DNA from: Arthrobacter sp. SLBN-83
GTDB taxonomy: Bacteria; Actinomycetota; Actinomycetes; Actinomycetales; Micrococcaceae
Length of the DNA stretch: 64,000 nucleotides
Assembly: GCF_006715285.1 (NCBI RefSeq)
Contig: NZ_VFMX01000001.1
Location: 1,860,001 to 1,924,000, forward strand
Direction of reading: 5' to 3'
A program made the position numbers and the translations under genes. Under the pieces are notes generated by a model. The model did no database searches, was not told where the DNA came from, and was given only the letters and a program-made list of their open reading frames with translations. Of the stretch, positions 8,152-16,848 are shown one piece after another; position 1 is the stretch's first letter; each line of letters opens with the position of its first letter.

Positions 8152-9030
8152 ATGAAACCGTTGCCTGCACTTGAGCTTGTCACCCGCCTCGAGGACGCCG
8201 AATGGCTTGACCCGCTGGCCAAGAGCGTCAGGAAAGTCGTCAAGAAGGTCATCAAACCGCAGTGGGCCCGCGACATCATGCACGGCGTTCCCATCGGCCA
8301 CCCCGTGCACCCCCTTGCTGTCCAGGTCCCGATCGGTGCCTGGGTGTCAGCCGGCGTGCTCGACGCTGTTCCAGGCGCTGAAAAAGCAGCAAGACTGTTG
8401 ATCGGAGTAGGTGCCGCCAGCGTGCTTCCGTCTGCGCTCGCCGGCTTCACGGACTGGTCGCAGCTGCACCCGCAGCAGCAGCGGGTAGGACTGGTGCATG
8501 CGGCGGCCAATGTAACGGCAACCAGCCTGTACATCGCATCGCTTGTCCAAAGGGCCAGGGGCAGCCACGGCAGCGGCAAGGTCCTTGCCTATCTTGGACT
8601 TGCCGCTGTGGGCACCGGCGGTTTCCTTGGCGGCCACCTGTCCTATCGCCAGGCCGCAGGCGTGAACCACAGCGAGGAAATCCCGCACCGGTTCCCGGCC
8701 GGTTGGCATCCGCTGGCCCCGTTGGCGGAACTGCCCGAGGGTGGCCTGCACAAGCGCGAGGTGGCCGGTATTCCGCTGCTGGTGCATCGCGAGGGCGACA
8801 CCGTTAACGTACTGTCTGACGTCTGCAGCCACCTTTCCGGGCCGCTTCACGAAGGCAAGATCAAAGACGACTGCGGGGACCCGTGCGTCGTCTGCCCGTG
8901 GCACCGGAGCACTTTCTCGCTGCGCACCGGAGAGGTGAAGGCGGGGCCGGCAACTTCCCGGCAGCCCCTTTTCGAGACGCGTGTCAGTGGGGAGCTTGTG
9001 GAGGTGTGCCTGCCAGGGGCGGACGGTTAG
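8152..9030 (+). CDS. DUF2231 membrane domain fused to Rieske [2Fe-2S] domain
   Basis: A 292-residue protein. The N-terminal half is a DUF2231 membrane module with about four helices and the characteristic GHPVHPLAVQVPIGAW. The C-terminal third is a Rieske domain, with CSH in SDVCSHLSGPLHEG and CPWH in VVCPWHRSTFSLRTG as the 2Cys-2His cluster ligands. It probably carries electrons at the membrane; partner unknown. The Rieske domain is of the soluble ferredoxin/dioxygenase type and lies on the side after the last helix. The ATG at 8152 has an aaggga site; the open frame reaches further upstream without support. Confidence 0.87.
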   Translation: MKPLPALELVTRLEDAEWLDPLAKSVRKVVKKVIKPQWARDIMHGVPIGHPVHPLAVQVPIGAWVSAGVLDAVPGAEKAARLLIGVGAASVLPSALAGFTDWSQLHPQQQRVGLVHAAANVTATSLYIASLVQRARGSHGSGKVLAYLGLAAVGTGGFLGGHLSYRQAAGVNHSEEIPHRFPAGWHPLAPLAELPEGGLHKREVAGIPLLVHREGDTVNVLSDVCSHLSGPLHEGKIKDDCGDPCVVCPWHRSTFSLRTGEVKAGPATSRQPLFETRVSGELVEVCLPGADG

Positions 9031-9212
9031 AAAGGCCGTTCGGCCCTACTGGGCAAGATAGGGCGGCGGAAAACTGGGTGCATGCGAGGTCCAGTGGTGC
9101 AACCGTCCAGGCGGTCCCCGCTGCAGCACACCGGCACATCCTGTACGCACGGATCTTTTGCACGTCTGTGCTCCGCAGGTCCCCTTGGTTCCAGCGGCGT
9201 GATGCCACGGTG

Positions 9213-10040
9213 ATGCGCGTTTCGGAGCCGCGGGAGATTGCCTCCGGCGTGGTGCTCATGACGGCCGGTAGCGGGCCGATGGCAGTAAACCTCTACCTTG
9301 TCCGCTCGGGTTCCGGGTGGGTGATGGTTGACTGCGGCTGGGCCGGTAGTGCGAGGCCGGTTCTCAGTGCCGTGGAGAAGATGCTCGGGCCCGGGAACGC
9401 GCCGGCTGCCATTCTCCTAACTCATATCCATCCGGACCACTCAGGCGCCGCTGGTGTACTGGCGCGCACTTGGGGCATCCCGGTGTATGTCCATCAGGCC
9501 GAGCTGCCCATGGCTGCCGGACGCTACATTCCCGAATTTTCGATGCCCCTGGACCGCTGGCTGGTTGCCCCGTTCCTGTGGTCATTGCCCAGTCGTGCCC
9601 GTCGGCGCATGGAAGCGGCGAACGACATCACCGACGTTGTGCAAGGCCTTCCGGGCAGCGGTGAAGTCCCCGGTCTGCCGGAATGGGTTTCCGTTCCGGC
9701 CCCTGGCCACACACCCGGACACGTCGCCTACTGGCGCTCCAAAGATGGCGTCCTGATGACTGGCGATGCGGTGGTGACGGTGAACTTGAACTCGCTGCGC
9801 GGAGTCCTGCTGAGATTGCCGGACCTGTCCGGGCCGCCCTGGTACACCACCTGGAATTGGAAGACCTCCATGGATACCGTTTCGCGACTGGCTGAGCTGG
9901 GCCCCCGAGTGCTGGCTCCCGGCCACGGGCAGCCCCTGGCCATGGGGGTCGTTCCCCGCCTCCGCGCTGTCGCCACGAAGGAGCAGGCGCAACGGCTGGC
10001 ACTTCGGCGCCGCACCGGCGGAGCGCCCAAAGCTGCGTAA
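9213..10040 (+). CDS. Metallo-beta-lactamase-fold hydrolase
   Basis: A 275-residue MBL-fold protein with LTHIHPDHSGAAG (HxHxDH), APGHTPGHVAY, the bridging Asp in LMTGDAVVT and VLAPGHGQPL, so a complete dinuclear site. The insert between the first and second metal motifs (about 80 residues, with RWLVAPFLWSLPSRARRR) is longer than in simple glyoxalase II. Start: ATG 9213 or the adjoining GTG 9210; no strong ribosome site is visible. It lies 180 bases after the DUF2231-Rieske gene on the same strand and may share its transcript, which would suggest a redox or detoxification role; this is inference. Confidence 0.85.
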   Translation: MRVSEPREIASGVVLMTAGSGPMAVNLYLVRSGSGWVMVDCGWAGSARPVLSAVEKMLGPGNAPAAILLTHIHPDHSGAAGVLARTWGIPVYVHQAELPMAAGRYIPEFSMPLDRWLVAPFLWSLPSRARRRMEAANDITDVVQGLPGSGEVPGLPEWVSVPAPGHTPGHVAYWRSKDGVLMTGDAVVTVNLNSLRGVLLRLPDLSGPPWYTTWNWKTSMDTVSRLAELGPRVLAPGHGQPLAMGVVPRLRAVATKEQAQRLALRRRTGGAPKAA

Positions 10041-10065
10041 GCCGGAGCGCCCAAGGCTGCAGTAG
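10019..10065. repeat. 24-bp tandem duplication over a stop codon
   Basis: The 3' end of the MBL gene, cggagcgcccaaagctgcgt followed by aagc, is repeated immediately as cggagcgcccaaggctgcag followed by tag. The first copy contains the stop codon (10038-10040); the second lies beyond it. Looser GC-rich repeats (gggcagggcagc-like) continue to about 10130. Confidence 0.6.
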
Positions 10066-10142
10066 GGAGGGAGGGCAGGACAGTGTCATCTGCGCAGGGC
10101 AGCATCTCTTGGGCAGGGCAGCGTTACTTACCCGGGGCGGCA

Positions 10143-11798
10143 TCACGTAGGTAGGGCGAATGGCGTTGCGAGGAGTTCGGCCCAGAGGGGATCGTCCGGC
10201 GAGAGGTCGTCGGGGTCGATGAGGGTATCGTCGTCGGGTTCCCATGGTGGGAGGTCTTCCGGGCCGGCGTCTATACATCTGGCGACTACACATCTGGCAT
10301 CGAGGCTCTGGCCTGCATTGGGCGTGAGCCAATGCGGCCAGTGGGTTGGTTCGGTGTCGGGGTGTTCGGGTTTGTAGTGGCGGCCGGTTGGTGAGGTCCA
10401 GCCGGGTGGGTCGTTGGTGGTGGCTGGGTCTGGTGTCCAAGTGCTGTGGTGTTTGAGCCGGTGATGTTTGGGGCAGAGCTGTGCCAGGTTGGTTGTGCCG
10501 GTGGTGCCGCCGTTTTCCCACGCGGTGAGGTGGTCGGTGTCGTTGTCGGGGCTGTGGTTGGTGGAGCCGGGGAAGGTGCATTTGGCGTCGCGCATCCTGA
10601 TCCAGCGTTTGATGGTTTCGGGAAGGCGGTAGTTCTTGCGGCCGATTTCCAGTGGTGCCCCGTCCCTGGGGTCGACGAGGACGCGGTAGAACGAGTCGGC
10701 CCCGTCCGCGACGAGTTTCCGAGCCATCGATGCCGGGATGGGGCCGAGTCCGTCAAGTACTGCGGGCTCATCCGTCGCCCCGAGCAGCGAGAGTACCGGC
10801 ACCATTACCAGGACGTCGGCCCGCGGGGTGGGTGCCTTGCCGATCTCCCGGACGGGCCGCGAACCGGCAGCGGTGCCGGTTCCGTCGTCGTTACCGGGTC
10901 CTTCGTCGTTGCTGACCGGCTCTGTTGCTGCGGCGGTGGTGTTGCGGTTGGTCTCCATTGTGTTGCCGGTGCTGAGAAGGAGTGATGCTGCGATGTCGGG
11001 GCGGAGTTGGGTGAGGGTGCGTGGTTCGTTGGGTCCTTGGAGGCCGCGGGCGGTGGCGGTGGTGCGGTTCCAGATGGCGCAGGCGGTGTCGCCGGGGAGG
11101 TAGAGCGTGACCCGGGCCATGCCGTCCTTGTCCGGGGTGTATTCCATCCGCCGGTCAGCCACACCCTTGGCGTAGCGCTTCTCGATCGACTCGGCGTGGT
11201 GGCGTTCCCGCCAGCCACGGACCTTGGCGCGGAAGCGGGAGGGGACGAGTTCGCCGGGGGCTGCACCGCGGGCGGGGTGGGGTGCGTCGGGGTCGAAGAA
11301 GTGCGCCACGAGCCCGGCAGCACCGGCGGGTTCGAGGCCTTCGGTTTCATCGGCGATGACCTTTGCGTGCTGCCAGGACATGTCGCCGGCGGCCAGGGCC
11401 TCGAACACGGGTGGGAGGGAGCAAACCTTTCGGGACTGTTCCAGGAACGCACCTGCGGCGGCGGAGCTGATGGTCAGGACTCCGGCGATCTCCTCCACCG
11501 CGGACATCTCCGTGTAGGTGCGGTCGTGCAGGGATGCGTCCGGCGGGGTCATGGCCTGCTGGAATCCCATAGCGTCGGCTGAGTCCCGTGCCTGCCCGGC
11601 CGCGAGCTGCGCGGTAAGCCGGGACCGTAGCTCCAGCCTTTCCAGCCGGATCTCGTACCGCCGCTGCAACACATCAACACCCGAACCAACAGCAGTGCCG
11701 GAGGCCAGGAAAGCATCTTCACGGTCCAGGGCATCAAGGGCAGCAACAGAGGCATGAACACGCTCCGCACCTGCCCCAACACCGCTGCTGCTTGCCAT
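10143..11798 (-). CDS. DUF222/HNH endonuclease (13E12-type), Cys-to-Ser variant
   Basis: A 551-residue protein of the DUF222-HNH family that is multiplied in actinobacterial genomes. An N-terminal DUF222 domain (WQHAKVIADETEGLEP, RGWRERHHAESIEKRYAK, DRRMEYTPDKDGMA) is followed by a low-complexity Asn/Thr/Gly linker and an HNH domain at about 404-450 (CTFPGSTNHSPDNDTDH, LCPKHHRLKHH). The usual CTFPGC is CTFPGS here, so one zinc Cys is lost; the paralogue at 52735 keeps it. The ATG at 11798 is preferred over an upstream in-frame start at 11846. The family's role is unclear; mobile or defence-related nicking activity is inferred only. Confidence 0.87.
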   Translation of the reverse strand: MASSSGVGAGAERVHASVAALDALDREDAFLASGTAVGSGVDVLQRRYEIRLERLELRSRLTAQLAAGQARDSADAMGFQQAMTPPDASLHDRTYTEMSAVEEIAGVLTISSAAAGAFLEQSRKVCSLPPVFEALAAGDMSWQHAKVIADETEGLEPAGAAGLVAHFFDPDAPHPARGAAPGELVPSRFRAKVRGWRERHHAESIEKRYAKGVADRRMEYTPDKDGMARVTLYLPGDTACAIWNRTTATARGLQGPNEPRTLTQLRPDIAASLLLSTGNTMETNRNTTAAATEPVSNDEGPGNDDGTGTAAGSRPVREIGKAPTPRADVLVMVPVLSLLGATDEPAVLDGLGPIPASMARKLVADGADSFYRVLVDPRDGAPLEIGRKNYRLPETIKRWIRMRDAKCTFPGSTNHSPDNDTDHLTAWENGGTTGTTNLAQLCPKHHRLKHHSTWTPDPATTNDPPGWTSPTGRHYKPEHPDTEPTHWPHWLTPNAGQSLDARCVVARCIDAGPEDLPPWEPDDDTLIDPDDLSPDDPLWAELLATPFALPT

Positions 11799-11881
11799 AC
11801 AAGAATCATCTAACAAGGGTCTGACAATTTGAGGTCGGGGTAGCAAGGGAGCGGGCAGCTACTACGTGGCAGGACATGCTC

Positions 11882-13081
11882 TCATCCGACCTCGTGGACC
11901 CACTCACCATCGCGCAGCACCCCAGCCACCTGCAGTTCCTGGCCAAGAACCAAGATGTCAGCGCGCATACCAGCACGCAAGTCACCGACCTCCGCCGGAA
12001 GGCCCAGGACGGAAGCCGGGACGGCAGAAGCGGACGTCACGGCATCTTGCAGGGGAACACCTGCGGCTACGGTAGTCCGGACAACGTCCAATAACGTCGC
12101 GGTACCGCCGGCGATGGCACCCGTGCCATCCACCCTCGCCACCCCGTCGGTCACGGTTACTGAGAGCGACCCCAAGCGATACTGGCCATCCTCCAGACCT
12201 GTGGCGGCCATGGCATCGGTCACCAGTGCAATGTTGTCCGCTCCGACAAGGTCAAAGACCAGCTTCACCGTCTCCGGTGCCAGGTGCACGCCGTCTCCGA
12301 TCAGCTCCACCACTGCCGTGCCGGCCCGTGCCGCGCTGAGGCTGGCCGAGACGGGGCCGGGGGAACGGTGGTGCAGTGGAGGCATCGCGTTGAAAAGGTG
12401 CGTGACCGTGGGCCGCATCCTGCCCGCACTATCAGCCGCAGAGCGCAAGCCGGCGGCCGCGCGCTCAAGGAAGGCCGCCGCCGTCGTATGGTCCGCAGCG
12501 GTGTGGCCCAGGGAGGGGACGATGCCGAGCGCACTGAGCTGATCCACCAAGCCGGAAGCGCCGGGGAGTTCCGCCGCCAGCGTCATGGACGCGAGGGAGG
12601 GTCCTGCCGCCGCCAGCAGTTGGGTTACCAACTCCGGATCGGGATCCCTCAGCAGGGCGGGGTCGTGGGCGCCGCACTGCTGGCTCGAAAGGAAAGGGCC
12701 CTCCAGATGGGAGCCCGCAACCAAACCCTGCTCGGCCAGTTCCTTGAGCACCCCGAGGCTGCGCATCAGGTCCCGCGGGTTCCCGGTGACCACGCTGGCC
12801 AGCAAGGTAGTGGTACCGCGGCTGTGCAGGTATCGGGCCGCCCGGGATGCGCCGTCAAGGTCGCCCTCTGAAAAGTCCCAACCGTAGGCGCCGTGGCAGT
12901 GCAGGTCCACCAGTCCCGGCACGAGAATCTGGCCGTCAGGCCCTTTTTCTGGAAGAACCCCCGGATATTCCGACGCTGGCCCGGCGAAGGTAACCAGGCC
13001 GCCGTCGGCTGTTACAACCCCGTCCGGTAAGTCCATGGTGGCGGTGACAATCCGCCCGCGGAGGGTCAATGCGCTGTTCAC
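11882..13081 (-). CDS. nagA: N-acetylglucosamine-6-phosphate deacetylase
   Basis: A 399-residue amidohydrolase that removes acetate from GlcNAc-6-phosphate in amino-sugar and cell-wall recycling. Motifs in order: VDLHCHGAYG (metal), SHLEGPF (Glu ligand), LGHTAADHT and THLFNAMPPLHHR (His ligands and substrate contacts), GDGVHL, and LVTDAMAATG with the catalytic Asp. Length fits the family. GTG 13081 is favoured because ggagg lies about nine bases upstream; an in-frame GTG at 13102 sits ahead of that site. It stands alone here without nagB or a phosphotransferase gene. The stop at 11882 leaves little space to the divergent end of the HNH gene's start. Confidence 0.9.
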   Translation of the reverse strand: MNSALTLRGRIVTATMDLPDGVVTADGGLVTFAGPASEYPGVLPEKGPDGQILVPGLVDLHCHGAYGWDFSEGDLDGASRAARYLHSRGTTTLLASVVTGNPRDLMRSLGVLKELAEQGLVAGSHLEGPFLSSQQCGAHDPALLRDPDPELVTQLLAAAGPSLASMTLAAELPGASGLVDQLSALGIVPSLGHTAADHTTAAAFLERAAAGLRSAADSAGRMRPTVTHLFNAMPPLHHRSPGPVSASLSAARAGTAVVELIGDGVHLAPETVKLVFDLVGADNIALVTDAMAATGLEDGQYRLGSLSVTVTDGVARVDGTGAIAGGTATLLDVVRTTVAAGVPLQDAVTSASAVPASVLGLPAEVGDLRAGMRADILVLGQELQVAGVLRDGEWVHEVG

Positions 13082-13226
13082 GTTCCACCCGCCTCCCGCC
13101 ACGGATTATTCCACAGGGCCGCTTCGGAAGGCCGGCAAAAATCCCCTTGCGTTATTTCACACTCCCAATGGGAACATCTACAGTGGAAGTTACTAAGCAT
13201 GCTGTCTATTTCGGAGGGTGAACCTA

Positions 13227-14120
13227 ATGCGAAAAGTTTCTGCGCTTGGAGTAGTTGCTGCGGCGATGCTGGCGTTGGCTGGCTGCTCGGGAGGAGGCAG
13301 CGGTACCGCGAGCCCGTCGGGCACGGCCAGCACGTCGGCCTCGGCGTCGGCTTCTGCCAGCAAGACGGCGGACGCCAAGGTGTATTCGGAAGACCAGCTC
13401 CGCGACCTCATTTCCGGCATGAAGGACGCCGACGGCAACGAGCTCAAGCTGTACTCCAAGGATCAGGTGGCCCAGGGCGGCAACATCGTCAACCTGCTCA
13501 TGAGCACGGCGACCATCGATCCCAAGGACTGCAAGGACATCGCCACCGCCGGCCTGCTGGACAAGGTGGAGAACGGCGACGTAGCCGTGGCGCTTTCCGA
13601 AGGCAACCAGCCGCGCACGCTGTCCGCACAGTCCGGCAGCGACGGCCCCGACGCAGTCAAGACGCTCACGGACATCAGCGACAAGATGGACCAGTGCGCC
13701 AAGTTCTCAGTCTCCGCGTTGGGGCAGAAGTACGACGTTTCCAGCGAGGAACTGCAGGCGGACACTGACGCGGAGAAGACCTTCGCTACTGTCAGCACCC
13801 GCAGCGGTGACAACCAGCAGAAGCTGATGCAGGTGTCCGCTGCGCAGGGCCGCCTGTTGGTGGTCGCCACCAAGAGCGGCTCCGACCTGGGTGACAAGGA
13901 CCAGAAGGAACTGGAGGGCCTCATTAACGACGTCCTGAAGAAGGCCGAGAAGGGCGGCGCAACGTCCAGCGCTACCTCCACCTCCAGCAGCTCGTCCGGT
14001 TCGGGAAGCATGTCCTCGCCGAGCAGCTCAGCCTCGTCGACGGCCTCGCCGACTTCTTCGTCGACGATGTCCTCCGGCACTGGCACCTCGTCGTCGGCCT
14101 CCCCGACTGCTTCGCGGTAA
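13227..14120 (+). CDS. Ser-rich lipoprotein of unknown function
   Basis: A 297-residue lipoprotein. The signal peptide ends in ALAGC (Cys about 20). A Ser/Thr/Ala linker precedes a folded region of about 200 residues (from KVYSEDQLRDLISGMKDADG to LEGLINDVLKKAEKGG) containing two cysteines, and the last 55 residues are almost only Ser, Thr, Ala, Gly and Pro. It resembles the sensor/PknH-type extracellular lipoproteins of actinobacteria, but the match is weak. The start at ATG 13227 is set by ggaggg eight bases upstream. It is divergent from nagA and ends at a strong terminator. Confidence 0.78.
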   Translation: MRKVSALGVVAAAMLALAGCSGGGSGTASPSGTASTSASASASASKTADAKVYSEDQLRDLISGMKDADGNELKLYSKDQVAQGGNIVNLLMSTATIDPKDCKDIATAGLLDKVENGDVAVALSEGNQPRTLSAQSGSDGPDAVKTLTDISDKMDQCAKFSVSALGQKYDVSSEELQADTDAEKTFATVSTRSGDNQQKLMQVSAAQGRLLVVATKSGSDLGDKDQKELEGLINDVLKKAEKGGATSSATSTSSSSSGSGSMSSPSSSASSTASPTSSSTMSSGTGTSSSASPTASR

Positions 14121-14143
14121 AAGGCAACTTTCAAGCATAAAAA

Positions 14144-14181
14144 GGATGCGGGCCGGGACCTTATGGTCCCGGCCCGCATCC
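14144..14181. terminator. Strong bidirectional terminator
   Basis: Perfect 17-base arms ggatgcgggccgggacc and ggtcccggcccgcatcc around loop ttat, flanked by A and T runs, between the convergent ends of the 13227 lipoprotein gene and dctA. Confidence 0.92.
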
Positions 14182-14197
14182 TTTGCGTGGGCAGGCG

Positions 14198-15685
14198 CTA
14201 TTTGGCTTTGCCGCCAAGCCTGACGCTGGCGCCGGTATCGACCGGAAGTTCGGCAACGACGTCGCGGGTGGGTGCTCCGCTGAACCGGGGCGACGGTTCC
14301 TGCCCCTCCGTCAGCCGCTGCAGCTCCTGGCCCTCGAAATCCTCTTCCTTGCCGAGCAGGATCGCAGAGTCGTGGTTGGTGATTTCACCGTTGAAGGCGC
14401 GGACCATGACGTTGCGGTCGAACTGGCCCTCCCACTTGGAGACGATGAAGGTAGCCACGCAGTTCCCGAGCAGGTTGACTACCACGCGCATCGAGTCCAT
14501 GAGCCGGTCGGCTCCGAGGAGGAGTGCGACGCCGGCAACCGGGAAGATCCCGAGTGCTGCGGCGGTAGCCGAGAGGGCAAGGAATGACGAGCCGGGCACC
14601 CCTGCCATGCCCTTGGACGTCAACAGCAGCACCCCGAGTGCCGCCAGCTGCTGGCCGAGGTCAAGGTGGTGTCCGAAGGCCTGGGCCAGGAACAGCAGTG
14701 AGATCGAAAGGTAGATCGCTGCGCCATCGAGGTTGAAGGAGTAGCCGGTGGGGACCACCAGGCCTGTGGTGGCACGGGAGCAGCCGGCGTTGGTCAGCTT
14801 GGTCATGATCCTGGGCATCACTGCTTCTGTTGAGGCGGTGCCCAGGGCCAGCAGGAATTCCTCCCGGGTGTACTTGAGGAACTGCCAGAGCGGCACCCGG
14901 GCAAAGCCCCACGCCACGACGAAGAGCAGGCCGATGAAGATAATTGCAGCGCCATAGCAGGCCGCGATCAGGACTGCGTAGGTGCTCAAGGTATCCAGAC
15001 CGTACTGGCCGATGATGAATGCCATGGCCCCGAACGCGCCGAGCGGTGCGACTTTCATGATCCAGGCCATGATCTTGAAGATCAGTTCCAGGACCGTTTC
15101 CATGACGTTGATGACCGGCAGGCACTTCTCGCGGCCGATCACGACGATTGCGGCACCGAAAAAGACGGAAAAGAAGAGGACCTGCAGGAGGCTGTTGCTG
15201 GCAAACGCACCGATGACGCTGGCCGGGATGATATCGAGAATGAAGGAAGCGGCATCCTTGGGCGCCGCGGAACCGGTCTTTGCATCCAGGTCTGCCTGGG
15301 AGAGGGTTGCCGGATCAATGTTCAGGCCAGCACCGGGCTGGACGATGTTCCCCACGATCAGTCCGAAGACCAGGGCGAACAGTGTTGCTGCCGTGAAGTA
15401 GAGCAGGGCCTTGACCCCCACCCTTCCAACCGCTTTGACGTCGCCGACGGCTGAAATTCCAGTAACGATCACCAGGAAGATCAGCGGCGCGATGATCATC
15501 TTGATGAGTTTGATGAAGCCATCTCCGAGCGGCCTCAGTTGGGATCCGAGGTCCGGCCAGAAATGCCCGATGAGGACACCTGCCACGACGGCGATCAGAA
15601 TCTGGAAGAAGAGCGACTTGTACAGCGGCTTCCTCTTCGCGGGCACCGAACTCGCCTTCAGTGCCTCAGGGTTGGGGATCTTCAT
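14198..15685 (-). CDS. dctA: C4-dicarboxylate:cation symporter
   Basis: A 495-residue DAACS-family carrier for succinate, fumarate and malate in the cytoplasmic membrane. It begins LYKSLFFQILIAVVAGVLIG, contains the helix-hairpin substrate regions (ALGTASTEAVMPRIM; VVPTGYSFNLDGAAIYLS; TSKGMAGVPGSSFLAL) and the helix 8 Asp region GADRLMDSMRVVVN. The C-terminal 75 residues after helix 8 are hydrophilic and longer than in E. coli DctA (428 residues). The ATG at 15685 has an aaagg site. It is monocistronic, with no DctS/DctR-like regulator next to it. Confidence 0.92.
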   Translation of the reverse strand: MKIPNPEALKASSVPAKRKPLYKSLFFQILIAVVAGVLIGHFWPDLGSQLRPLGDGFIKLIKMIIAPLIFLVIVTGISAVGDVKAVGRVGVKALLYFTAATLFALVFGLIVGNIVQPGAGLNIDPATLSQADLDAKTGSAAPKDAASFILDIIPASVIGAFASNSLLQVLFFSVFFGAAIVVIGREKCLPVINVMETVLELIFKIMAWIMKVAPLGAFGAMAFIIGQYGLDTLSTYAVLIAACYGAAIIFIGLLFVVAWGFARVPLWQFLKYTREEFLLALGTASTEAVMPRIMTKLTNAGCSRATTGLVVPTGYSFNLDGAAIYLSISLLFLAQAFGHHLDLGQQLAALGVLLLTSKGMAGVPGSSFLALSATAAALGIFPVAGVALLLGADRLMDSMRVVVNLLGNCVATFIVSKWEGQFDRNVMVRAFNGEITNHDSAILLGKEEDFEGQELQRLTEGQEPSPRFSGAPTRDVVAELPVDTGASVRLGGKAK

Positions 15686-15792
15686 TGACCTTTGCCTATC
15701 AATTGGGAACAGCCCGTTTGCGGGGCCGTTTCCAAAGTAATCCTCGTCACACTATTCCGCAAGAGGAAAACCTATTTCCGTAATGCGGAATA

Positions 15793-16377
15793 CTAATCGC
15801 GCTTTGTGACTGCTACACCGGCGAGCCACTCGTCCAGCTCCGCAGCAACCTCGAACGCCGTACCTGACGCATCGACTCTCAGAAAGCCCGCGTACTCCGG
15901 CAGTTCCCGGTACCCCCTGTTGAAGGCTGCGAGGTCATCCAGGTTCTCGGAATCCGTTCCCCGGGCGGTGATCCGGCGATGCGCTTCGGCAGGGTCCAGA
16001 TCAAGGTGAACGATTGCGTCCGGCTGCGGCAGCCGCGCCAACAGCCAGGGAAGGAAGCATCCCCGCGGCAGCCCTTTCGCGCGCCGCAGTGCCAGTTGGC
16101 AGTAGAGATGGCGGTCCATGACCACCAATCCATTGAACCGGCCAGCGCGGAGGTGCGAGAGCAGCACGTTGCCCACCCGGAGGAATGTTTCGACGGCGTC
16201 AGCCAGACGCGCGGGCAGCCGAACTCCCAGCCTGGCCGCGGCCAAAGACATAACCCGGCGTCCAGCATGGTTGCTCACCAGCATCGCCCGCACTCCACGG
16301 GCGCGCGCAGATGCAACCAAGGTGCGCGCCGCCGTCGACTTTCCCGACCCGTCGATGCCTGTCAGCACAATGATCAT
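15793..16377 (-). CDS. Thymidylate kinase-like P-loop protein
   Basis: A 194-residue nucleotide-kinase fold. The P-loop GIDGSGKST is at residues 7-15, a DR motif in VVMDRHLYCQLALRRAKG resembles the thymidylate kinase DR(Y/H) motif, and a lid-like region LDLDPAEAHRRITARGTDSE follows. It is close to thymidylate kinase but shorter than many and next to no nucleotide gene, so the true substrate may be another small molecule. ATG 16377 follows an aggagg site; the longer open frame upstream overlaps the start region of the divergent 16583 gene and lacks any motif. Confidence 0.82.
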   Translation of the reverse strand: MIIVLTGIDGSGKSTAARTLVASARARGVRAMLVSNHAGRRVMSLAAARLGVRLPARLADAVETFLRVGNVLLSHLRAGRFNGLVVMDRHLYCQLALRRAKGLPRGCFLPWLLARLPQPDAIVHLDLDPAEAHRRITARGTDSENLDDLAAFNRGYRELPEYAGFLRVDASGTAFEVAAELDEWLAGVAVTKRD

Positions 16378-16582
16378 TCGGCCTCCTCCTGTCGTTCCGG
16401 TTAACGCTGGAGGCAGCCGCAGAGTCCCTGCTGGGTCCACAACCGTGGGGACGCGGGCCCGCAACATGAGTGGGGCGGACGAAGGAATGACTCCTGACCG
16501 TAGGCTGGAGTCCGGACACGGGTTCACCCAGGTCCGGTACAGCAGTTCCAGAAACAGGCAGTTCCAGGTGAAAGGCAGGACC

Positions 16583-16846
16583 ATGACAGTTTCCAGCGAC
16601 GATCCCCACAACACCGCAGACCTCCGCGGGCCAGGCGACCCGGACGAAGCCAAGGACCAGGCCGCAAAGGCACCCACCTCCGGCCAGCACCTGGAACAGC
16701 CGGGCGCGGAAAACATCCGGGAGGAACAGCAGGCCCATGCCGCCGGAACTGTTCCGGCGTCCTATGTTGGCGGTGAAGAAGCGGCGCGGGAGCCTGAGCC
16801 GGAGGACGCCCTCAAGGATCAGGGAACCTGGGACGACGAAGTCTAG
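16583..16846 (+). CDS. Small acidic, disordered protein
   Basis: An 87-residue protein rich in Glu, Asp, Ala, Gln and Pro (for example RGPGDPDEAKDQAAKAP and EPEPEDALKDQGTWDDEV), with no hydrophobic core, probably unstructured. The ATG at 16583 has an aggcagga ribosome site. The stop is two bases before the ATG of the dehydratase gene, so the two are translationally coupled and in one operon. No family is recognised. Similar small acidic proteins occur at 32409 and 39934; they may be members of a loosely related group. Confidence 0.72.
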   Translation: MTVSSDDPHNTADLRGPGDPDEAKDQAAKAPTSGQHLEQPGAENIREEQQAHAAGTVPASYVGGEEAAREPEPEDALKDQGTWDDEV

Positions 16847-16848
16847 GC

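Noticed and set aside
9628..10581. A 317-codon open frame across the MBL and HNH genes
   Set aside because: Reads Arg/Pro/His-rich out-of-frame text over two real genes.
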